Source of the DNA: Ursus arctos
Taxonomy: Eukaryota > Chordata > Mammalia > Carnivora > Ursidae
Assembly: GCF_023065955.2 (NCBI RefSeq)
Contig: NW_026623100.1
Span: forward strand, 9,584,501-9,648,500
Direction: 5' to 3'
Length of the DNA: 64,000 nt
Under the pieces are notes generated by a model that made no database searches, was not told where the DNA came from, and saw nothing but the letters and a program-made list of their open reading frames with translations. Positions 1 through 12,064 of this stretch are shown piece by piece. The translations under genes and the position numbers were made by a program. Position 1 is the stretch's first letter. Every line of letters begins with the position of its first letter.

Positions 1-1814
1 TGTAGGCAACAGGGCCATTTCTCAAATACCGGCCTTGGGGTAATGAGGTTTGTGGCCACCCCAGCACAGGGGCCTACGCAGTAGGGAGAGTGGAAGGGGA
101 AGTTCAGAAGGGTGACCGACCACCGAGAGGAGGAAGCCAGGAGATGCAGGGGAAAGAAGAAGCCAGTAGTGGCAGCAGCTGAGGAGGGGGTGGAGGAAAG
201 AGAAGGCAGGATGGTGGGGCACTAGGCATCTGCGCATTACCCTGGAGCAGCTGGCCGCCACGGCCACAAGGAGGGCTGCAGGCACTAGAGGTGTGGGAAG
301 GGCTGTTGCTCTAGACCCTAAAAGGCCCTGGGAAAGAGAACCAAGCAGGTTATGTTAGTGTTCTAGACAGTTTTAAGACAGGCTTACAGAACTGGCCATG
401 CTCATTTGAGACCGTTCCCTCTCCAAAGGGAAAAGAAGGACACCTCGGGAGTCTGGAGAACCAGGCAAAGGCAAAGTCAATTATTGAAAAAACGAAACAG
501 AACAAAACAATGAACAAGATAGGGAAACATTGTTACTGAGATTGCTTGCACCAAACGTATCAATAAAGAGAAAGCCCTCATTTAATTGAAAACTCTACAA
601 GGCAACTCAATCAGAGCACTAAAGTATTTCAGATTTCTGGGCCTGATATTGCTATATCCACTGGTGTTTGCCTCATCAGATACTGAGAGGAAAGGGTGTG
701 AGATAAATTAATTCAAAATCAAATGGAAAGGGCCCCAAGCCAGAGTGTATTTTTGGATAGAGTTTTTCTGCGCTCTAAATTTAACCAAGTGGAATTCGTT
801 TATAAGTACTATCCTCTTCAACCTTTAGAAACGAAGGATTTGCCATTTAATGGGAGATGTGCATTTTATTGTACAGATAGAACACGATGTCCTTGCTTAG
901 TTATTCTCCAGAGGTCCAGGCCCTGTTTTGCATTGTGTATTGAGCACAGAGGAGACACAGATTTATCTCAGACCTGACAGACCCGGCGTTTATACGTGAA
1001 GATCAAGGCTTGGGGAGGCTGCAGCTTCCATTCCCAGTGGAGTGTCAGATGGCACAACTCTCAGAAATGACCTAACTAGTTTCTGGTTTCCTACTCATGA
1101 GCCCATGAAGGCAGAACAAATGAGGAAGAAAAGGGAAGTTTTCAGGTGAAGGATAAAATTCATAAAGATGTGTAAAGCGATTGACTAAACCCCAGCAAAT
1201 TTAAGCAATAAAAAGAAGTTGTTGAATTCCTCTTTGTTTACAAAGCTACTCTTTGCTGGGAGTATCTTAAAATGATGTCAGCAGAAGAAGATAAAGATAA
1301 TATAGGATAGGTATTCATGAAATATATTTGGGAAGAAGGTTTGTAGTGGGCTTGTACACAATTGTAAAACAGGGTATTTCCCATTCATATTGACATGATT
1401 GCAGACATAAGCCTAAGGTGTGTTTGTTCAGTCCCAGTAAGACACCCTGGACCTTTGAGATAAGTCTGATATAAGTAATGAGCTTAAAGTAAAACTCAAA
1501 GGAAAATCTATTATAAACCATACCAGAAAGGCATAGCAGGGCATTCATTTTAAAATCTAATTAAAAGTAATCTCATCAAATGTATGTATGATTTTGTGTA
1601 CCTTAAACCTGATAGTTATCTATTTAATGGAAATTTGTAAAGAGGTTATTATTTGTATTCTAATTTCCTGAGCTGCAATTTAAAAGAAGAAACAGTTTGA
1701 TAGTAAAACAACTGCTACTTTGTAAAACTTTTGATCAGTGCCCACCATTTTTCTCATTTTTCTATATGCAAGGCATTTATTTATTTCACTGTGTTTTAAA
1801 CACTCACTATTTTT
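1..1814. other. Gene-free unique sequence, purine-rich at left end
   Basis: I see no gene, retrocopy or recognisable young repeat here. Positions about 60-310 are strongly purine-rich (G/A runs on the plus strand), and the ORF on the opposite strand there is a by-product of that composition. The rest is ordinary AT-rich mammalian sequence with short open frames that look random. Confidence 0.6.
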
Positions 1815-1900
1815 TCAGCCACTCAACAAATATCTATAGAGTGTTTACTGTTGCCAAACACTATTCCAAATACTGAAATTAAGTAGGAAAGAATCTGTTA
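1815..1900 (-). repeat. L2 LINE 3'-end fragment (antisense)
   Basis: The plus strand reads cactcaacaaatatctatag followed by gtgtttactgttgcc and a decayed 'caaacactattcc' stretch. This is the reverse complement of the L2 3' terminus (ending in ...aaatatttgttgaatgaatg). It is short and diverged, so boundaries are approximate. Confidence 0.5.
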
Positions 1901-2959
1901 CTTTATATCAATGATTTCAGGATTCACGTTTTCTCATATTTTAACATCTCCAAAGTTGGAATGTGTCTCACATTCTATGAGGGGTCATTGTTTGATTGAC
2001 AGTTTTTCTTCCCAAACGGCACACAATATCATGGTGCATCTCACAACTGACAGTATCTTATAATTGTTGAAATAGAGTTTAACGATATAATTACAATTAT
2101 ACATATACATATTGGTGAACCTAAATGACGATTTCATATTATTTATTATAAAAATTAAGAGTGTTCTTCCAAGATTATTTCATTGTTGTTCCTCCAGAAA
2201 AAAATAGCTCTGTTGTCCTTGGTAGTTGTAAATTGAGAGAAAAAAAAATCACTTATCGATCAAATGGGACTCAGAAGAATAGAAATACTAAATTTTCCTC
2301 TATTTCTTCCCTCATTACGTATGAGAGTTCTTTAGAACAGCTTGATCGTCTCGGTGTTTGTATTATATAGGATGCTAGCAATGTGTGTACATATCTTATA
2401 CGCTGCTTTTTCTTTCTGTTTTATTCTGTGACTGAAATCAATTTAATTACTTTATAATATTGCTGTAAGTAAATCCAATTATGAAAGTCTGGATTATTCA
2501 AGAAAGTTAAATTAGGAGGTGATTCTTCCCTTTGAACATGGAATTACTGTAGAATTTGCTCAAATAGGACACTTAAAATCAACTTCGATTCACAGAAATT
2601 CAGTTCGCATATAGTTTTCAAAGCCTGCCTGTCAGGTAAAATGAGGTGCAGCTGCACCGAGGCGCTAACACCTGCATTGTTGAGCTGAGTCAACAATCGA
2701 ATTCAGCAGAAGACACTCAAACACAGAGCACACTAAATATATATTTAAACATTATTCAGAAGGGTCACCCGCTGGGAATTAGAATTTATCACTCATTGAT
2801 TTTAAACAAATGTTCAATTTCTCTGACCATAAAAGAGAAATATTTCCTCCATTGTACATGTATAACAAGTCAGTACTAATTGTAGCATGTGACTTCCAGA
2901 TTTTAAGAATTTATAGGGCTATAAATTATTTATACTGTTTATTAAAGTTTATACTTTTT
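1901..2959. other. Gene-free AT-rich unique sequence
   Basis: No gene or repeat is recognised. The short open frames near 2161, 2646 and 2810 overlap one another, lack similarity to anything I know and have AT-driven composition. Confidence 0.55.
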
Positions 2960-3745
2960 TTTAGTGCAGGAGCTTACAGTTTAAACAGTCATGAGCAAAT
3001 ATACTTACAAATACATCTAAAATCTATATTTCATGAACAGTATTAATGACCACCACACATGGGGTTCTGTAGGAGAGCTGAGGAGGGACCTCTCTTTCAG
3101 ATTTGAGGAGGAAATTAGATCCAAGCAGAAACTTCTGTGCTGCACAGGGGCAGAGGGAAAAATATTTGCAAAACCAAGCAGTGTAGGTGAGAACAGAAAG
3201 TGGGTGAACGGGGGAGTTGTGAAGGATAAGAGGGTAAGCTGAGGCAGATCCGGAAATGCCTTCTTTAGCTGTGACAAGCAGTTGGCCTTTCCTTCTAAGG
3301 GCACAGCCACAAAAGTGTCTCAAGCAGGGGAGCCACATGATGAGATGAGTCTTAGAAGAGCCCTATGGCCACAGGGAGAGAACCCACTGGAGCTGGACTG
3401 GATGCCAGGGGACTTGTTGGGAGATGACCACAGCAATTGGAGAAGAAAGAATGGAGGATGAGCTAGAGACTGTAGGGATGGAGAGAAGTTATCCAGAGAA
3501 CAGAGCTCTCCAGAAAGAGGTGGTAATGCGCTGCATGTGGGGTGAAACGTGGGCAGAGCTGTGGCTGACTCCCAGAGCACCAACTTGGGCAGCTGGAAGG
3601 ATGATGGTGCCACTCTCTGAGAGTGAACATATGAAGAAAAGCAGATGGCGAGCAGGAGGTCAAGAGGATGAGTTCAGTCCAAGTGGAGATGTCCCACTGG
3701 CCACGGAGAGAGAGGGGAGAGCAAGGGTTTAGTAGAGCCACCAGG
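2960..3745 (-). repeat. L2 LINE fragment (antisense), purine-rich
   Basis: The segment begins with an 'aggagcttacag' motif. It continues with 'agcaggggagccacatgatg' and an 'agctggaaggatgatggtgcc' stretch, and it includes an 'aagtggagatgtc' word. These words occur in this order in antisense L2 elements, and a second copy of the same family lies near 25950-26690. The many 70-100 codon frames on both strands here are shadows of low-stop purine-rich repeat DNA. Confidence 0.6.
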
Positions 3746-5045
3746 GTCTGGCAGAATCTGTTTGGAGAGCGGGAAAAAGCTCAATGAGAAACACAGATTG
3801 CTGCAAAGCCCAAGCATTGGGGTGAGGGCCTCTCTACCAGGTTATGATGAGAGTTTTCTCCAGCTATGCTACATACCCCACACATAGATGGCATCCTGAT
3901 AGAGGAATAGAAGCCTCAGTCTGACGTAATGCATTGAGAAGACAAGTCCAGGATCCTCAGAATGATTGGCGGGAAGAAAAGAGAGAATAAAAACCCCCGT
4001 TAAAGAAGATTTTGCCCTATTTCCTTAGTGCCATAATATCAGGGACATTTTCTGCAATAAATTCAGAGCTGATAGCATGTGCGCACACACATATGCATGC
4101 ATGCATACACATTGTGTTCCTTCAAGTGACAAGGAGGGATGCCGTCCTTAGAGGGGGCATGCATTTCCTCGGATCTGTGGCTAATCCTGCACTTTCAACT
4201 CTTCGGGGGGACCAAAATGAGTAGCACTGCACACTCTGGACTCTTTCCTGTGACCTGCCATTACGGGAATGTGCCAGACCTATTTCATGGAGATTGTCCA
4301 AGCCTGCCAGACAGCCTTTCGTCATGGGCATTTTTCCCTTTGACTGTACCCATGGCTACCACTCTGTTCCTGCCAGGGTAGCTTTAGCAGCTGTTAGAAC
4401 CACACTGCCAACATCCTGTGACCCCCAGAGAATCCCAGGCCTGGTCTGGCCACCCAGACACTTTCAGTCAGTAAATGCCATTGTATCCAGTGCCCACTGT
4501 GTCCTGCTGGGCATCGCCCCAGCCCCCAGGAGATACACTCCTTTTAGCTGCCTCACCAAATGCCGAGCAGGCTTTCCTCCAACAGGACCCTGAAAAGCGT
4601 CTCTCTGGGCAGGGGTCTTTGAAGGCAGCAGTGGTCTGTGTGAAGGAAAGAAGAAAAATAAGGAACTCCTGAATGGGCTCCTGGTAGTTAATGAAAAGAA
4701 AACCAGGGCGGCCTTGGATCTAAGAGCTACATATTTGGATTGGAAATTTTTTTTTTTTTTTAAGTTTGAGAGCCCTTTGAGAAGTTGGCTGAACCAAATG
4801 TATAATCTCTAGCAGTCTCTGCATCCTGACAGCCATGTGTCTCCCTGGGGTATGGTCATTTCTGAAGTCATTATTGGGCTGAAATTACAGTATCAACGTG
4901 GGAACTTCCATCACCATCAGCTCCATCGCAAGGTGAAAATGATTGTGCTGCCTTCACACAACCGCAGTAAAATCGTCTTGCGGGGGTAGTTTCTCAGGGT
5001 AAGTTATCACGTCTTCACGGGGTTCCCACTTCTCCCACACTTCAG
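3746..5045. other. Gene-free sequence
   Basis: Mostly unique sequence. It has a short alternating purine/pyrimidine tract with gcatgcatgcat at about 4095-4107 and a T-run at about 4748-4762. Part of 4460-4560 may be a decayed L2/MIR-like piece. No gene is supported. Confidence 0.5.
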
Positions 5046-5144
5046 TTAAAATTCTTCAGGAGAGTTACTATTCTACCAGAGCCTTGGTGTCGTGGGTTCT
5101 CCATGGCCTTGCACTGAAATCTTTATGGGATCGTTGCGGTGCAG
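5046..5144 (+). other. Exon-like unit (cryptic exon candidate)
   Basis: A pyrimidine-rich stretch with acceptor (cacttctcccacacttcag) directly precedes 5046. A full-consensus donor, cag|gtaagt, lies at 5142-5150. The 99 bp between are open in only one of three frames: offset 2, 32 codons beginning KILQESYYSTR. The other two frames contain stops. No protein family is recognised. It could be a non-coding RNA exon, an unannotated alternative exon, or chance, since one perfect 9-base donor is not rare in 64 kb. Confidence 0.2.
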
Positions 5145-8100
5145 GTAAGTGGTTATTGGTGCAACAGGGTTTAACAATAAAGCCCTAAAAAGCCACTTCA
5201 GAACATGCCCCATTGTGATGAATTTTCCACAGCTCTGCCATTTCCAAACATACCTTCAAAATATCCAAAGACATTTGTGTACCTTAGGGACTCTCGCAGT
5301 TACTTCGTGATAAACAGGAAAAAAAAAATCTTTGTTTTCCTTGCATTTCTGTCTCATGAAGACTTGACTTGTGACCTCGCCTCTGTTTTTCTCGGCCATG
5401 TGGCTCAGAATTTTACTCAGGCCCACATGGATTATGTAGAGCGAATAAAAAAGGATGTTTCTTTGTGGGCAGCTATTATTAAGAGTGCTAAAATCTTAAG
5501 CCAATCGTGTGTCTTTCAGAGAGCAAAATTGTCTGTTCTTTCTTCCTTCACATCCTTATGTCAGCAATATTTCTTTCATGATAACATTTATTTATCAAAG
5601 TTTATGCTACTTTGACTTTTTATAAAATACCAGTGAAGATAAATGGATCGATTGACCCGAGGAGCAGTTTATTTATCCCCTTAGTCACACTTCAGTAGCA
5701 AAATCAATACCCTTCTGAAATATCTGATATTACAGCAGTTCCAGTAAATAGTGACATTCCTGAGCTATGTGCAAGGGGAACTAAAATTTATTATCAACTT
5801 AGATTTTTTAGTACCTGTATTGATTTTCCTGGAGATGCTTGTGAATTTTTATTTATCTGTAGCTGAGCAAGTGACCTTTGTTTCAGAAAACTGCAGTTTA
5901 AACTTGCCAAGATGAGGGGAGTTGGAGGACTTGTGTGTGTTTGTGAATGTGGGGCAAAAGGCGGAAGAGAAACTGCAGAGAGGTTTTTTCCTTCAGCAGT
6001 GGGCTCTTTGGTTTTCTTACACAGTCAACATTTTGCACTCCTTTGTGTGTGTGTGTGTGTTGTCAAATCCAGACATCCTTGTGCCCAGCCCTGTGAGAAG
6101 GGTTCTGGAGGAAATGGCATTGGTTCTGACGATGAGGTTAGCATAAGCAACGGGTTGCGAGAAGAGAAGGCACTGAGAACAGGAAGCAGGAAGGAGGTTG
6201 AGATGCTGGAATAGAAGGAGAACTGAGGGAGGACAAGGGAGAGCTGCACCCTGTTGGAGCAGGGGCAGTAAGGGGAGACGAAGTTGGTCAGCGTGAGGGT
6301 GCCTGTCAGTGTGGCCTTGGTTTTTAGGCCTAGAGGCAGTGGGAGCTGTTCCAGAATTTCAAGCTGAGATGAGAATGTATTATTGAAAACCTGGGCTGGT
6401 GATCGGAGGTATGAGAATGGACGGTTGCAAGAGGCTCTCTTGAGAGAACAGAGCTACATCAGAAGCCAGGGAGAGCCGCACAGGCTGGAGACAACACGCG
6501 GGGGACCAAAGCATTGGCACGATCTAGTGCAGGACTGAGGATCAGACAAGTGAAACAATGCCTGGGGGAGAAAACACAACAGCGCAAGAGAAGACATGCA
6601 AGATTTGCTTGCTTATGGAAGTGCTCTTTCTGATCGTGAACTTGTTCTCGGGGTTCAGCACGACAGTTTCTCCTGTGTGCGGGCCTCGCTCGGAGTGCTG
6701 CAGTCCGTGTCCGGAGCTAGGGTGTGCGAATCTGAAGATGGTTTGAGCATGCTGGCTGGGAGCTGCCCTCCCTGTGCCTCTGCATCCGCATCTGAGTGCC
6801 TGTCCCTTGGGGCTGGAGGGATGAGTCCGTGAGGGAATATGGTAGAAAGCATTGGGCACTGTACTTGGCACGGGGCAGGGGCTCCATACGTGTGAGTTGT
6901 TATTACTCTGAAGATTGTGTAGGGGAAATGTTAACTCTCAGGAGAGCCCAAACAAAAGCTAGGGGGATGACGGGATAGGTTTCTCTCACTCTGCAAACAT
7001 GTTTGCTAATTAATAGGAAGGGAGAAAAGAATCCACTTTTGTCTGCATCCTGCATACCACATTGTAAAGTACTCAGTGGAAATTGCAGAGAGGATACGAA
7101 ATAGAAAAGTCTTAAGACTTATTGACCTAGCTTATCAGATAAGTTCTCCAGTATTTTTCAGAAGCTAATCACTTTAAGGGCTTTGTTTTTTTCTTACCAA
7201 TTCACAATTAGTGTGTTTTTATTCAACTGGCAGATCATAATTTTACTTTGTGGCTTATATGTAATATTCCTTTGCTCTGCCTGTATCACATTTTCTTACT
7301 AGACATTTCAGTTCAGCATTTCCTATACTGGGCAAATTAAAAGGTGTAAGATTTGTATTTTACTCCTAAAAGGTGTCTCTTCAAAAAGACAGGATTATAA
7401 AATGATAAAAAAGAAAGTAAATGAATAAGGACTGAAAGGAATGGTATCGACAGTAAGCACTCCAGAAATGGAGAGGGGTTAGAATTGTGAGCTGACATAA
7501 TTAGAAAAGGCTTCACAAAGGGAAATGAGCTGAGCAATGAGGAAGCAGTGAAGTGTGACCATGGGACGTAAGCGTGAGGAGAGATGACCGTCCGAAGAGA
7601 GCTTGCATGTGGCCTTAGTCTTCACAGAATGATGAGTGACCCACCTGGCTAAAGAGATCCTTTGAATCAACTCAAGGGGGCCTTATTTCCGTGGTCTCCT
7701 GGTGCTCTTTCATTCATAAGTTTCTCATGAGAATATGTTGGATTTGGGGGAGTAGTGGAGGGTGCTTTTTAAGACAACATAAATTAGTTGCACTTGACTA
7801 AAAATGAAATTAAGTATGTATATTACAGTGCAATTTGTCTTATACCCATTGCAGGATAAAACTTCTGAAATGCAGTTTAAAATGTTACTCTTATTGTCCT
7901 AAAATGGAAATCATCTGTATGGTAAATGAGGTGACCTTACTCTTCTATTGATTTTATAATAAATGTCGGTTTCATTCAACTTTGGCAGATAAAGTAACCA
8001 CCTGTTACTCAGTTTTTGAATAAACCTTCACAATACGATTGAAAAAAAAAAATAAAATTAGAAGAAATAATTAAAAATATTTTAAAGTAAATCCTTCCTT

Positions 8101-9138
8101 TAAAATTTATAGGGTGTGCTTGCAAAACAGTTTATTTACTCCTGGGGTAGAGGAATATTGAATAAGAATGCATTTTTGACAGGGAAAAAAATGAACAAAT
8201 GAAACATCTTGACGAGCACTTTTAAGTACTTTGACTTAACTCTGCTTCACTTCAGATAGAAACTTCTGACAGGTTCTTGGGTACAGCTCTGTGAAAAAAG
8301 CATCAGGTACTAAGCCAGGAAAACGCTTCTAGCACCTGAGAAGCTTGCAGAGTAGCAGGAGCGGCATTGTGGAAGTAGTCAGGATGGGCTTTTCTGCATT
8401 TCTGGAATTTGGGTTGATAGAGCTGTGCATCAGATGGTGTTGATGGGAAGCTCCTTGACATGGAGTGTTTGGTTCATTCCGTTGTACAGTTTCATACCAC
8501 CTTACAATATCATATATTCTGTGTTTGTCAGACAACCAACTCTCTCCCTACTTGTTTATTCAGAAACTGAAGGTGAACTTTTCTGTGGCCAGGTGATTTC
8601 TCGATTGAGATTTACTTTAAAGGGGGGGGATGGGGAGGGAGAACAAAAAGAAGACGGAGAGGTGGAGGGGTTGGTGGGAGAGAAGAAAGAAAAAGAAAGA
8701 AGAGACCGCCCTTTTATATGGTAGAAGCAGCTGCTAAGGGTGTACAAATATGGTTTATTACTTTAATCAATTCATCTTAAATCCTTTCATCAGCATATAG
8801 AGAGTGCACAACCCAGGCCTTTACTGCAGTTGGCACCACGGCTGTGGTGAGGGGTTCTGCATGCCACTGTCAGAGGTCATGCTTTACGGGGGCAGTGATG
8901 CTCTCTGCAGTGAGCATGGTGGCCTCTTTATGAAACCAGCTTCAAAAGGTTATGTGAATAGATGCAATTAAATAATATATAAGTGAAGGCTAGGGTTCTT
9001 GTGCTCCGAGAATATCTCTGTGCTCCTAGCATATCTGAATTTCAGCATGTCATCTCTTTAAAATCAAAGGCATGTTTCTATCCCATGTTATTGAGTTGCA
9101 GTTCAACTTCAGAAACACGTTTAAATTTCCAAATTGAT
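5145..9138. other. Gene-free sequence with small simple repeats
   Basis: This is largely unique. It contains a (GT)n run at about 6043-6061 and a purine-only stretch at about 8621-8705. There is a possible faint antisense L2 piece at about 7490-7680. A 136-codon plus-strand frame at 5205-5615 begins MPHCDEFSTALPF; it has no recognisable domain and I do not call it a gene. Confidence 0.5.
6043..6061. repeat. (GT)n microsatellite
   Basis: A run of about nine GT dinucleotides is read directly. It is short and uninterrupted, so it may be length-variable. Confidence 0.85.
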
Positions 9139-9660
9139 TTTTATATTAATTTTCTCTGTTGGTGGGATTGTAAACTCGCATTGTCTTTTCAAAGTGCAAT
9201 TTGGCAGTATCTGCAAGCATTTGAAAATATGAGCCCTTCAGCCTGGCAGTTCCATTTCTAAGAACATTTCCAATAGAAATACCCACAAATGTGCTCAAGG
9301 AACTTGTAATAGAAAAGAAATATCAACCACCCAAATGTCCTCCTATAGGGGAGAAGTTTAATTGTGGTGTAAAAATTTTGTGGACTATCATATGTCAGTT
9401 ACACAAAATGAAAACAAATCTATTTGCGCTGAGCATCAAGAAATGTTAAATGAAAAGAAGGTGTAAAACCAATACATTGTACTTTATTTTTAAATAAAGA
9501 CACACAAGACTATTAATAAATGATTATTTTTGGAGAGAGATACAGGCTAGTGCAAAAGTAAAGGGGGGGGTTTACATTTTAAAATCTACTCACTTTTGCA
9601 CCTTGTGAAGTATTATAAAGCACAGGCTTATGTATTATGTAATTAAGCTTTTAAAAAATA
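9139..9660 (+). repeat. Old L1 3'-end fragment (L1M type)
   Basis: The text follows the end of an old LINE-1 in order. It has 'ttggtgggattgtaaact', then 'gcaatttggcagtatctg', a 'cagttccatttctaagaac' stretch and 'cacccaaatgtcctcc', and finishes with a 'cttttgcaccttgtgaa' segment. There is no young A-tail or clear target duplication, in keeping with age. The 9545-9602 part, which looks like a mariner MITE with 'gtgcaaaagt' ends, is part of this L1 tail. Confidence 0.65.
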
Positions 9661-9734
9661 TTTTCCTGACATTCATCAGAAAAAGTGTCAATCAAAATGC
9701 CTACTATGTACCAGACACTGTCCTTCCTTCTTCT

Positions 9735-10080
9735 TTCCTTCACCATTTATATTCTCAAGTTTCTGGAGGCTGGAAGACTGAGATCAGGGTGCCAGCATGG
9801 CTGGGTTTTGGTGAGAGCCCTTTTTCCTGGCTTGCAGACAGATGCCTTCTTGCGGTGTGCTCACATGGTGGAGAGAGGGCAAGCAAGGTCTTCAGTGTCT
9901 CTTCTTAGAAGAGCACTAGTCTTATGATGAGGGCCCCATCTGACCTCAGTACCTCCCCCAAACCCCACCTCCAAACACCATCACATTGTAGGTTAGGGCT
10001 TCAACTAACCTGGGGGGTTAGTTGAACTAACCTGTGAGCTGGGGGGATGGGGTTTACAATCATTCAGTTCATAACACTGT
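9735..10080 (-). repeat. MaLR/MLT1-type LTR relic (antisense)
   Basis: The plus strand reads 'ttctggaggctggaag', then 'gagatcagggtgccagca' and 'gctcacatggtggagag'. It goes on through 'cacctccaaacaccatcac' and ends in 'cattcagttcataacac'. This order is the reverse complement of a mammalian MaLR LTR. A local hairpin-forming duplication sits at 10000-10034. Internal genes are absent, so it is a solo LTR relic. Confidence 0.55.
10000..10026. repeat. Perfect 11-bp inverted repeat (hairpin)
   Basis: The arms ttcaactaacc (10000-10010) and ggttagttgaa (10016-10026) are perfect reverse complements around a 5-base loop. A partial direct copy of the left arm (gaactaacctg) follows at 10024-10034, so the structure probably arose by local templated duplication inside the LTR relic. 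Confidence 0.9.
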
Positions 10081-10606
10081 CTAAAAAGAGACTGTCAAAC
10101 CTCCAGTCAGTCAGTAACATTTATTAAATATTTGCTTTGTGTAGCCCACTATGAAGTACTTCAGATATAATCATAAGAGAAAATTTCTAGTACGGGAGTT
10201 GTGGAGAGCGTATGACCCATAGTCGTCCTGAGCGCAGAGTCCGACCGGTACCAGGGGGCAGGCAGGCCCACCCGTGGGTAACAGAGATGGTCTGTGGGAA
10301 GCTCTGGGAAGGGAGAACACGGTGCTGAGTGCTGAGCCCCACAGAGGAGATCTGAGGCAAACCCTCAGTTATCCTCCTTCTTATTGATCTCACAGTATTA
10401 TCTTTTGTGCTCAAGATGTCGATGTGGATGTAAGAGACAGCCTTTAGGAAGAATCGGGAGGGAAAGGGGTCACAACAAATGCTTGTCGACTGAGTTAGTG
10501 AGGGACAGACGTAGCCCCTATGCTCTATCATCTCATTATTAAGATGGCGAGATAACGTTTGATTACCTCCTGTGAGTACAGGGGTCTTTTCAAAGAGACT
10601 TACATA

Positions 10607-10654
10607 GATAATATAAATATAATATATGCAGATAATATAAATATAATATATGCA
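10607..10654. repeat. Perfect 24-bp tandem duplication
   Basis: Two identical adjacent 24-base AT-rich units, 10607-10630 and 10631-10654, each start with gataatataa and end with atatgca. Identity of the two copies suggests a recent slippage event. The minus-strand 164-codon frame 10187-10681 crosses this repeat, which gives its Tyr/Ile-rich start. Confidence 0.95.
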
Positions 10655-11204
10655 GAACTTCCTTTTTTTATTCCAAAACAATTTAATTTGAGAATGTGTT
10701 TAATATTAGTACCCTAGTTCCTAGTTGTCTTGACTAATGGACTGTGCCCTAAATTGGTATTAAATTGCCCAGATAGCCAAGGAATTGTAGCACTGAAAGA
10801 ACTCCCAAACTCTGATGCTCTCGACAGACATTCCAGAAACTCCATTGGGAATCCTCCCTGTATTTGACTATTCTTACCTCCTTTGTGATAGTTGGGATCA
10901 CATCCTACAGAGTTTACAGTATCAAATGCTGCAGCGAGCAGTGGGCAGAGCCCTTGAACCATTCTCTGTAGTGAGCGCATTCCCACAGGGACCTCTGAAG
11001 CCACGTTCCAAGTCCCCTGTGGTCAAGGTGGGAACATAAGTGGAAAGAGCCTGGATTTCAGAGGAATGCTGACTCAGACAGGGCCCTTCTAAGACCTCCA
11101 AGGCATTAGTCCTTTTAGTGGCCCTACCCCTTTCCTGTTGAACATATTGAAATATACCCACATCCCACATTAAGTACAACATTTTGATGTTTTATTTTAA
11201 TGAT

Positions 11205-11345
11205 TTAAAAAAGATTAAAACATTTTTTTTTCAGTGTTAGGCATGGAGCCCAATGCAGGGTGTGAATTCACAGCCCTCAGATCAAGACCTGAGCTGATAA
11301 TCAAGTGGCAGACACCTAACCTACCGAGCAACCCAAACACACCGC
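11205..11345 (-). repeat. Degenerate Can-SINE (antisense)
   Basis: The plus strand shows 'catggagcccaatgcaggg', then 'gatcaagacctgagctgat' and a decayed 'acctaccgagcaacccaaac' at the tRNA-derived head. This is the antisense order of an old SINEC element. The A-tail side is the T-run near 11224-11232. It is diverged well beyond the other copies, so it is one of the oldest SINEs here. Confidence 0.7.
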
Positions 11346-11699
11346 TTTAAAATTTTTGAGGGGGGCTTTTACAATTTTGCTTTTGGAATTATTTGACTAT
11401 AACTAATTCATTTAATTTACAATTGGTTTCCCTGTAATAAACAGGCAAACTCAGGAATTCTTGGAAAATGAAAAAAATCTAAGCTATACATTATTTTCAA
11501 GTGTAACAGATTTTTAAGATGAGTACTTAACATAACAACTAAAAAATGACTTAATATGCTTTTGGACATTATTTAAACGTTATTAATTTTGACATTATTG
11601 TTTTCTCTTTTTATTTTGGAGCCCCTATATATACTTCTTCAGGTCTCAAATATTTGTGTGGGTTCTTAAAAATCTGGTAGGCTTTAAGCTCAGTGCCTT

Positions 11700-11860
11700 A
11701 AAAGATAGAATGACTCAGGTCCTGGATACAAATCCTGGCTCTACCACCTACTAGCTGTGTGACATTGGGAAAGGTGCTTTCAAACTCTCTGAACCCCAGT
11801 GTCTTCATTTGTAAAATGGGGGTGATATTGCCTCCCCCAGTGAAGTCACATCTTCCCTCT
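11700..11860 (+). repeat. MIR SINE
   Basis: The core reads 'aatcctggctctaccacc', 'ctagctgtgtgacattggg' and 'cttcatttgtaaaatggggg', the standard sense order of a mammalian-wide interspersed repeat. Confidence 0.85.
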
Positions 11861-12064
11861 TGGTGTTGGGTGAAACGTCTACTAGCAACTGTCATCCATT
11901 TGTCGCAGGGACCAGGTGGAAGGCTTGGTAACCCTCCTAGCTTGCACCTGAAGCAGTGTCAAGGGTAGTCTTTCTTCCCTACCCCCCGACTCCTGAAAGC
12001 TAAATGGGACTCTGGCTGCCTTTGCTATTGGCTGGGACATTACCTGCCTGCTGTTCTTCCCTCC

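Noticed and set aside
5205..5615. 136-codon plus-strand open frame
   Set aside because: No family recognised and no splice or regulatory context; ORFs of this size are expected by chance in 64 kb.
9545..9602. Apparent mariner MITE (MADE1-like) with 'gtgcaaaagt' inverted ends
   Set aside because: The segment fits inside the 3' tail of the old L1 at 9139-9660, and the inverted ends are imperfect.
10187..10681. 164-codon minus-strand open frame, the longest in the window
   Set aside because: Its start is the AT-rich tandem repeat (Tyr/Ile-rich), there is no domain, and no splice or promoter signal supports it.
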